From NCBI RefSeq assembly GCF_964204645.1, contig NC_134030.1:19349110-19413109 (forward strand): a DNA stretch of 64,000 nt, read 5' to 3'. The position numbers were made by a program, and so were the translations under genes. The stretch is from Tubulanus polymorphus (lineage: Eukaryota; Nemertea; Palaeonemertea; Tubulaniformes; Tubulanidae). Below are positions 56,398 through 64,000 of this stretch, piece by piece (position 1 is the first letter of the stretch; the number at the start of each line of letters is the position of its first letter). The notes below the pieces were generated by a model. That model worked only from the letters and a program-made list of their open reading frames with translations, was not told the origin of the DNA and made no database searches.

Positions 56398-56772
56398 ACT
56401 TTACCAGTTTGCTCAATATCTACAGGAGGTCCTACACCGGGAACAGATGTTAGAAAGTAAATTAGCAATGTTACAACGCCTTGTTCAAAATACTCAGGAA
56501 GCGTCGGAGACAGGTTGGCAGGCTTTAATAGATGAAGATCGACTCTTGACACGGTTAGAGGTGTTAGAAAGTCAACTGCAAGTTTATGCAAATAACCAAA
56601 CCGAAGATAACTTACGACAAGAATTAGTAGCTTTACAAGATGATAAACATACGTACGAAACAACAGCCAAGGAGTCGTTACGGAAAGTATTACAAGCGAA
56701 TGATAGAAGCCGTACGGAAACTATCCGATCTTGAACAATCATTAAGCAATACCGAAGTTACCAATGATTGAA
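56398..56772 (+). pseudogene. SLMAP: SLMAP-like coiled-coil fragment, frameshifted
   Basis: An intronless stretch codes for coiled-coil sequence typical of sarcolemmal membrane-associated protein (SLMAP): LAMLQRLVQNTQEAS, WQALIDEDRLLTRLEVLE, NQTEDNLRQELVALQDDKH, YETTAKESLRKVLQ. After LRKVLQ the frame changes near 56700; the next SLMAP-like residues (AVRKLSDLEQSLSNTE) are read one frame over until TGA at about 56772. SLMAP is a tail-anchored STRIPAK component in animals. No start or further exons are nearby. A TCTACAG before GAGGTC could be an acceptor, so a stray exon cluster cannot be excluded, but the frameshift favours a processed-copy fragment. Confidence 0.7.
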
Positions 56773-57000
56773 CCTTTCAAAATCGATGCTACAATTTCTT
56801 TAATGAAAATGAAAATCCAGTTCGAGTTCTACTCCCATTTTGAACGTTCATGTTTTGCGGTCATTCCAGTCCTCTATCGGCCCATTACCAAATATCTATT
56901 GGGTGTCCAATGGGCTACTACTAAATTGAGAAGCCACTTAAAATCCTAACTATCATTGGGTGCCATTGGGATTGGGGTCGATTTCTAAGTGTTACTACTA
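56773..57000. other. No gene recognised
   Basis: AT-rich spacer between the SLMAP-like fragment and a MITE fragment. Confidence 0.45.
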
Positions 57001-57610
57001 ACTGTCTGTCATCCTTTCGCTTCGTGCGACGTTTTGTTCCTTACTTTCGTTGTGTACACGATTGATCTATATTATGTATCAATTTGTTCAGTAAGGAATT
57101 TGCATTCAGAAATGAATTGGCATAAATTTGTTTCTGCTTTTCATCATCCTCGCTTGCCAGGGGTCCGGTATCGCTCGCACTCGCTTCCACCAGCCCCCTG
57201 GCCTCACGAAGCATGATTTCATTACTGGCGCTGTTGCGCATGACGTCATTTATCGATTTGCGAAATACTTCCTTGTTCGATAAAACGTTCGCTGATTGGT
57301 CCATTTAACGGGAAAACCAACAGAAGCCTAATGTTGTTTGTTACAGGCGCTATGATTGGTACGACCTGATTCTGGTCGGCTAGTAACGACTCCAACGACT
57401 CGTGAGGTCAATGGGGTTCGGGGAACAGTTTTAGCGTAGTGGGTTCGAATCCCTTGACGGGTGAAGATGGCTTTTCATCTACGAGCGATTGTTTACCTCG
57501 TATACGCTCCCGTAGTCGAAAACAGCTTCGCGGTCCGTATAGTGGCGCCGCCTGTTATGCTAATGAATGGGTGATGTCATCATATGGTGACGTTTCCGAA
57601 CAGTGGCCAG
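57001..57610. mobile_element. Interrupted member of the palindromic MITE family
   Basis: The left arm (CTGTCTGTCATCCTTTCGC, CGTGCGACGTTTTGTTCC) and the centre (GAGCGATTGTTTACC, GTGGCGCCGCC) match the element at 47786-48282. About 330 bp of other sequence interrupts them (57130-57464) and the right arm is missing. The insert ends with GTGGGTTCGAATCCC, a Pol III B-box-like motif next to an A-box-like TAGCGTAGTGG, perhaps a SINE remnant. Confidence 0.65.
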
Positions 57611-58558
57611 GGTTTGTGTAGACGCCGTCTACGCTTGGCGATACCGCACGCCGGACGGAAACTCACACCATTACAAGCCCTCGTCGCAAACCCTTCATAG
57701 GTATATGAATGAACGGAATCAAAGACACGAAATGCGGAAACGACGCTTGGTTGAATGAATTGTTTTTATTTGCAAAACTAACAACATATTCCTTTACTTA
57801 GTTTAAGCTTCATTCACAGGTTTAACTTCGAAGGCTGCAGCGTTTAAATACACGGTTTTACATTAAGGCCACGTAGAACATGTACTTTACTATTTGGCAC
57901 TTTAATTCCCGTGCAGTTTGTATCAAACGAAGCACATTATATTCAAATCATCGCATCTACATATTGTAAAATTACGATTTCAAAATCAGGGATGACCCTA
58001 CCCCATCTCACGCAACATATGTGATGGGAGTAAGGGATAACGCTAGAATTAAAACTTTTTACAAGAGGCTTGCCTTAATAATCGACTCATTAACAAAAAC
58101 ATCACTATCATTATTTCGTCCCATTTGTCATTTCTATGAAATATATACATATATATAAATAGATCTTGCACTCATCTCACATGAAATGTGTTTTCATCTA
58201 AGCAGAATCAGACCTTTCTGTAATGAAGCTGCCTTAATTCCCAGTGCCCGGTGTTTGTAGTTATTTTCAATCAAAGATGTCTCTGGTGAAGTCCTGAACA
58301 CATGTAACACATGTGAGGTGTTGACGATCACGTTCGCAATTTGAATGCATCAAAATCTTCATCAATACCAATATCAAAACGGAACTGGACACATAGCTTG
58401 AATCTACTTTACGTATTCATCAAATATTTTATTCTCAGCGCAAATTTACAAAGCTTCAAAATAAGCTTTTTAACTGTACAATATACATTAAACCAGTGGC
58501 TAAACTTGGCAGCGATTTAAATATACGTTAAACAAAACTAACAGAAATCGTGTCCAAT
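57611..58558. other. 3' region of the TBRG4-like gene
   Basis: Minus-strand AATAAA (plus TTTATT at 58428-58433), about 126 nt past the stop, is the likely poly(A) signal. Another AATAAA is read near 57768. No other gene seen. Confidence 0.5.
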
Positions 58559-61500
58559 TCATTCGCAGTTCTTGATACGATTTTTGATTTTCTCTTCCAA
58601 ATATTGAACTTGTTTCACGACCGTGTTCATCTCTTTGAATTCAAAGTACGGGATCTGAAATATAGAGGGCGACGTGATAGGAGACGAAAAACAAGTTCTA
58701 CACATCGGAAAATATAACTACGTCGTCTACATTTGTTTCTCATACCCGGGTTACGCGTCTACGCCACGCACGCGACACACCGGTTCAATGCCATCCTCCC
58801 TCGGCAGGGATTCGACAACGACCTTGACCTACTTACCTCGATAACCTTGTAACCCTCTTTCGCGAGCAGACGCGACGTCAGATCGTGCAGTCCGATTGGG
58901 TGATGCGTTTTCCACGTCAGATCGGGGAATTCGTAAACTCGAATCGCCAATCTATCAGATATGAAAAAGATGATATATCGATGTTGTAATGAAGGTGCGA
59001 TGGCCCTGAGCGCTCACCATCAAATTTTAAGCGTAAAAAAAATCATTGAACTTAATATGAATTAATTTGGATTAGAATCGAATGCGCTGTTATGAGATAG
59101 ATGGCATTGGTAGTCGATAGAATAAAACGTTATCAGCGTGTATTGCTGAAGATGATAGATCATTGATTAACGCAATCATCCGCCAAATTGATAGGCCTAT
59201 TCATACGCCAATTCCATCATAATAAGTACATTTTGACAAGCGCTCATTTTGCACAATCTAATGATGACCCTGATGACGTTTATCATTTAAGTTAACATGG
59301 TGAAGTAAGTTTTTCTGGTGGAAGACTTGAGTTTATCTTAGTAAACCATTTAATTCCATGGAATCTGTGTGTATAAAAACTAGACCAAAAACCTAAAAAT
59401 TTTCTAATTGTCGATTTCTCAAATTTCAAGTTTTCAAGGACTTATGCTCAAATTCAAGGATATTCAAGGACCTTGAAAAATATTTTTGGTTTAGGAGTTT
59501 TCTAGGAATCAAGGAGTTGTAGGGACCCTGCTTAATGTGAGTAGTAAACAGTGTGATTTTGGGCAGTTCAGAAGGGCTGAATGAAGGAATTATGGTAGCT
59601 ACCAGGTAGCTCTTCGATTAGTACCTGTGATGCTGATTACTCGTCGTCTGTTCTGTTAATGGCTGAGGCTCTCCACTGTCGTTTACAAGCATTTCGGCAT
59701 CTACAAAATAATGTTATCTTTAACTTAAAATTTAGGGTACGAAAAATCTGTTAGATTTATCATCATTGCAACCAATATGAAACTCAAGTTTGTTATATCT
59801 GAGTCCACAATGGACCCGGAGCCAAATTTTAATTCAATTACCTTCATACTTGAGAATTACACTAACTTTAGGGTGCTATTTTGAGTTTCAGCCATGAAAT
59901 TTTTTTTGGGCCACTTTTTTCGCAAAAATTGTATGGCAGGTTCTATGTACCAGTACATTGCTTCTCAATGTCAAGAATCTATGGAATTTCGATTTAAATG
60001 TCAAAGTCCTAAACCATGCTCAGTGTCTTAACTACACCTAAAACCGTCATTCTAGTATGTAACTGACTAGATGCAATGGTCAAAGAATTGAGAATTTTTT
60101 TAAAATTTGAACTGAGAAATTAGGTCACAGAAGTTAGTGACCCAATAGATGGCGTCACAATATTGTACAGAATACTGTGCACTGGGTCTCAGCGGTGTAA
60201 AATATCATTTCTAAAATGGTACACAGGACTGTACGCGGGGTCCGTAGAGGATATCTGATGAATTGTAAAGGCATATCCGAGACCAAACAAACCAACACAT
60301 TTCAAATTGGTTGATTAAAGCAACCCACTTCAAGACGCCAGAAAAATAAAATGTTTGAAGGATACACTGACCTATATAACAAGCGCAAGTTGACATCACT
60401 CCAGACTTCAAATATTTATCAATAGGAGCTATATTCGATAAAGCTTTTACAACTAGATTCGTTAAATAGCGAGTCGTTCTAACTGGAACCTGAAAAACAA
60501 AAAAACGGAAAATACATATCGCAGTTGTACAGGTACATAATGATTCAAACCCAACGCATTCCTACAGGAATTAGTACGGCATCACAGGACAAACATGAAT
60601 CCCTTGCAATCGGCGAGTCACCCTCCTCTGCAGACGACAGAGATTTGATCCCGATGACATTGTGAGATTCTACCGCGTTCCCCCGTCTCAGGGATTCGAA
60701 CCTGATAGCGTTGTGAGACTCTGCCACGGTCCTTCTCGCAGGGATTTGATCCTGATGACATAGTGAGACTCTGCAATTTCCTCCTTCACTGGGATCTGAA
60801 CCAATGTGATGCTCTCCATGGCTGGGTGACCACCTTCAGTCCTGAGCGGGGAGTAACTATTATGAACTGACCTCCGTATTTTTGGCCATGACAACATTAA
60901 CAATTTTCCTAATCCTTTCTTTTGTTTGTTTTGTAATCGATGCAGAAGCTTTGAAAATATTTCCGGGGTTTCCGCGATCCCATCATAACTGGTTCACCTA
61001 TTCAAATTTATATACACATCCAAGCCTAAAAGGTTTCGGACTCCTCTTTCCGAAGTCCTTGATTCGCCCCGCAGAATTATTTACCTGTAATTGAGAAGCC
61101 TCGATGAAATCTTTCGACAGTTTAGCACCGGTGTAGTCCGATTGTAACATGTGAGCGGCACAGTTGATGTTGTGCAGTTTTAAACGATGCGATGTCGCCT
61201 GATGCGATTCGCAGCTTCCTAAAAATAACAAACAGCGAAAATTAATAACAACAAATAAACAGCGAAAATTATTGATTTTCACAGGTACTCATACAGCGGA
61301 ACCTCGTTACAGCGATCGTCACACGACCAGATAAAATGTTCGTTATAACCAATAGTTCTTAACCGTTTCAGTGCGTCTACACCGCCGTGCGGTGTATGAA
61401 TCGGTGATGGATTTTGCTAGTACACCGCACCGCGGTGTATTGATTTAATTAGTAATTAGTAATTATCTCTATTGAAAGATGGCAACACCTGTCAAACATA

Positions 61501-63650
61501 GTGAAATATTAGTAACTAATGATACACTGCGCCGCGGTGTAGACGCACTATAGTGGTATTCTCGTTATTCAACACACTAGGGTGGAATTTTTCCAAATTT
61601 CTGAATCATCTCCAGCGCTATAGGGTATTGATTAGTCAGCACTGAAAGGGTTAATTATATCCAGTATGAAATTGATTTAGTCAATTTTAGGGACGAAATT
61701 CGACGGTTGTTATATCCGATAAATTGTTAGTTCGTTATAACAAGGTTCCACTGTATTCAGTTTTACGATTCACTCTTGAATCGCTTTGATGTGGTTTATT
61801 CGGCTCATCATTTATCGATTAAAGACTTCAACCGTTTTTGATTAACATATATTCGAACTAATGACTTTAGATGACATCGTGAGACTCTGCCACATTCATC
61901 CCTCGCAGAGATTTGGATTTGATGGCATCGCGAGACTCTGCAACATTCCTCCCCTCAAAGAAACTCGAACCTGACGACATCGCCAGACTCATTCCTCCCT
62001 CACAGCATCGGACTCGCACGGCAGGGATTCTATTTTCTCTAACTCGGTTCTCCACACTTTCCTTGCTTTGATCAAGGTGATCTCTCCCGGCGGGGAGGGG
62101 TGCATCCTCTCCGCCAGGGATTCGAACCTGATGGCATCGAGATTGCCACGGTACGAAACCCTGCCACACTAGACCGAGTGTGCAGCTTCGACGATGTCAT
62201 TATTAGCCAATCAGATAAGCCGTTTTACTTAAGCCCGGATTTTTCCGGCATTTGTAGTAATCGCCTGATGTACCGACCCATGAATGTTGCACCCAAAAAC
62301 TTCGAATTACTTACCGTCTTCGAGAAGTTGCGATATGAATTGCGAATCCAGTACGGAGTTGATATCTCGATTACTCGCGATCCCGAGCACGACTTTCGAC
62401 CAGACGACCGACAGCCACAGTCTCGGGTCGGCCATACCCGAACACCGATCAGTCAGTTCGTTCAACGTCGCCGCGTCATCCGGTTTGAAATTCAAATTCG
62501 CCAACGTCAACAGCATCGCGGCGACGTCGCGTTCCGACAGCTCGTCGGCGCGCGACGCCAAAAACTCGACGTACGCCTCGAGCAGGCGCTCGTCGCGCCA
62601 ACGCAGCACGCTGAACGACGTCATCAGCCGCGTGACGACGGCCACCGAGGCGGCGCGCGTCGTCAGCGAGTCGGCGACCGTGCGCGACACCTTCTCGAAC
62701 AGATTCTCGTCGTACAGTTTGAACAACGCGCACGCGTACATCAGATTCTGCAGCTGAACCGGGTTCAAGTTCACCGGGAACCGGTTCATGTGGTAGAGCA
62801 ACGCGCGCAGCAGCGGCGTGTTGCGCGTGCGCTTCTTCGCGAGTATGTAGACGACGCGGTAGAGGTCCTTCCAGCCCATGCGGTCGGCGACGTCCAACGC
62901 GCGTTCCTCGAGCTTCGCCATCAACGCGCGATCGTCGAGCCCGAATCGGTACATGAGCGTGACGATGTCGCGCGGGTTCGCGATCTCCGCCCAGCGTCGG
63001 TCGAGCGTTTTCAGCGCGGCGTCGTAGACGCGACGTCGCGTCGGCGTCGTACGAGCGTCGCGGTGTGCGTCCAACGCCTGCACGAACAGCGTCGGCGCGA
63101 CGCGCGGCAGCAGCCACAGCACGTGCTGTTCCAACGATTCGATCAGGTAGTCGTCGCGCGACGGGAACAACTCGAGCAGACTCTTCAACGCGCGCATCAC
63201 CAACGCGGCGTCCAGGTCGACGACCGAGCGGTCAACGACGGCGGCAAGCGTCTCGTAGTTCGGCGACCGCGTGATCGCGTCGATGGCCGCCGCGTCCAGA
63301 CTGCCGGTGCGCTTGAAATCGACCAGTCGTTCGAACGTGAGGACGACATCGCCGACCGACAGCTCGCCGACGAGCGCGGCGAACAGTTCGCTCGGCGTTC
63401 GAGCCGCGCGAATCTTCTCTTCGATTCCGTCAGTGACCGCGAATTTGTAGCCGAGGCTCTTCGTCGATAAAATCGCAGGCGCAGGCGACGACAACGCGGC
63501 TTCCGCCGACAGATCTTCCGTTAAGCCGACCAGCGGACGGACTTGCGTCGGACCGGCGGAGTAAAATGACACGGGCGTCGTTTTGGCGCGGTAGAAGCCA
63601 ATGGCGCCACGGCGGACCTGACGCCCTCCGAGCGACAACAGTCGTATCAT
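58559..63650 (-). CDS. TBRG4: FASTK-family RAP-domain mitochondrial protein, TBRG4/FASTKD4-like, six exons
   Basis: Minus-strand exons 63650-62315, 61218-61085, 60489-60372, 59700-59625, 58951-58837 and 58654-58559 all have GT-AG borders and matching phases. They give 624 codons, close to the roughly 630 of vertebrate TBRG4. The N-terminus is Arg-rich with few acidic residues (MIRLLSLGGRQVRRG), like a mitochondrial presequence. The middle is helical repeat sequence (NLMYACALF, LLTLANLNF), followed by the FAST region (LKLHNINCAAHM, RYLTNLVVKALSNI, then DAEM across exons 3-4). Exons 5-6 hold the RAP domain (LAIRVYEFPDL, AKEGYKVIEIPYFEF). The family regulates stability and processing of mitochondrial mRNAs. 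Exon 1 is strongly GC- and CpG-rich, unlike the rest of the window. The choice of FASTKD4 over other FASTK members rests on length and domain order and is less certain than the family. Confidence 0.92.
60600..60830. repeat. About 50-bp minisatellite in TBRG4-like intron 2
   Basis: Degenerate tandem units of the form AGGGATTCGAACCTGATG, then GTGAGACTCTGCCA, with a period near 50 bp. On the minus strand each unit carries GGTTCGAATCC-like sequence, a Pol III B-box consensus. Confidence 0.8.
61292..61755. mobile_element. Pogo/Tigger-like MITE in TBRG4-like intron 1
   Basis: TACAGCGGAACCTCGTTAC at the left and GTTATAACAAGGTTCCACTGTA at the right are inverted ends with TA borders, the form seen in pogo/Tigger elements. 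Another element is nested inside. Confidence 0.75.
61359..61654. mobile_element. TTAA-flanked MITE nested in the pogo-like MITE
   Basis: TTAACCGTTTCAGTGC and GCACTGAAAGGGTTAA form inverted ends with TTAA outside. Inner arms (GTGCGTCTACACCGC and GCGGTGTAGACGCAC) extend the palindrome. piggyBac-like by target site. Confidence 0.75.
61860..62170. repeat. About 50-bp minisatellite in TBRG4-like intron 1
   Basis: Same unit family as at 60600-60830, with repeated GATGACATCGTGAGACTC and GGGATTCGAACCTGATGG. Two introns of one gene thus carry the same degenerate tandem repeat. Confidence 0.8.
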
Positions 63651-63779
63651 ACCAAACTCAGTCTGTAATCGATAAAAAAAACATTAGATCTCATCAATTT
63701 AGAAACGTCGCTCCCTCGAACCTTAATCGGTCTAATTGTAACTTAGCCCAAGCAACAAGCAATGAGCCAAAATCTTTGT
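63651..63779. promoter_or_regulatory. 5' flank of the TBRG4-like gene
   Basis: Sequence directly upstream of the ATG. TTACAG about 20 nt before the ATG could be a 5' UTR splice acceptor. No TATA box is evident. Confidence 0.35.
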
Positions 63780-64000
63780 ATCGTCAGATCCCCATCTGAC
63801 CTACGACCAGCCTAAATCTACCCTAGAATCCTTACCTGACATCTAAATCTACCCTCAAATCCTCCTCTAACCTCTCATCTGCCTAAATCTACCCCCAAAA
63901 CCTTATCAAACCTCTCACCTGCCTAAATCTACCCTCAAATCCTCATCTGACCTCTCACCTACCTATATCTATTCTCGAAACCTCATCAAACCTCTCACCT
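63780..64000. repeat. 40-bp minisatellite, runs off the window
   Basis: CCTCTCACCT recurs at 63911, 63951 and 63991, an exact 40-bp period. Units of GCCTAAATCTACCCTCAAAT and close variants fill the rest, and earlier copies are more degenerate. Confidence 0.9.

Noticed and set aside
57420-57460. tRNA gene suggested by A-box- and B-box-like motifs
   Set aside because: The two boxes touch each other with no room for a tRNA body and no cloverleaf can be drawn; at most a SINE remnant.
60600-60830. CRISPR-like spaced repeats
   Set aside because: Repeats are degenerate and contiguous without unique spacers, and the genome is eukaryotic.
62100-63470. 456-codon plus-strand open frame over the TBRG4-like exon 1
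   Set aside because: Arg/Gln/Val-rich low-complexity translation caused by the GC-rich antisense strand of a well-supported exon.

Overview
The window looks like nuclear DNA from an invertebrate animal, most likely a marine lophotrochozoan such as a mollusc; the phylum is an inference. The reasons are spliced genes with GT-AG introns, secreted cysteine-rich peptides, a C-type lectin, a FASTK/RAP mitochondrial protein, a GPCR fragment of invertebrate type, a CR1/L2-like LINE and many small inverted-repeat (MITE-like) elements. No bacterial, viral or CRISPR features were seen.

Layout. Positions 1-14,000 hold two minus-strand genes: a two-exon secreted cysteine-rich protein (800-1688) and a three-exon PAN-plus-C-type-lectin protein (9351-11238). 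Between them lie several TIR elements and little else. Positions about 14,014-45,935 are a tandem array of five related units (5.0, 7.9, 7.7, 6.2 and 5.1 kb). Each unit carries, in order: a conserved antisense ORF; a short non-coding first exon (TATA-box promoter in units 2-4) and two coding exons of a secreted glycine-rich protein, with MITE and (TA)n DNA in the intron; a decayed TM5-TM7 fragment of a class A GPCR; and the 5' end of a cysteine-rich peptide gene. In units 1-4 a LINE lies in the upstream region of that peptide gene; unit 5 preserves the empty site.

The array appears to have amplified with its right breakpoint inside intron 2 of the peptide gene. Units 1-4 therefore carry at most exons 1-2, and only unit 5 runs on into exon 3, giving an intact gene (P1, 45170-46580). 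Two more paralogues follow: P2 on the minus strand (50576-52222, intact) and P3 (53933-55751, damaged). A relic of the PAN exon, split by nested TIR elements, lies at 48354-49650.

The right end holds an intronless, frameshifted SLMAP-like fragment (about 56398-56772) and a six-exon TBRG4/FASTKD4-like gene on the minus strand (58559-63650, 624 codons by my splice model). Its introns hold nested MITEs and a 50-bp minisatellite. The window ends in a 40-bp minisatellite.

Taken together, this is a rapidly evolving cluster of small secreted proteins, expanded by tandem duplication and remodelled by LINE and MITE activity, next to a conserved housekeeping gene. All exon models were made by eye from splice sites, phase and similarity between copies; no database search was possible.
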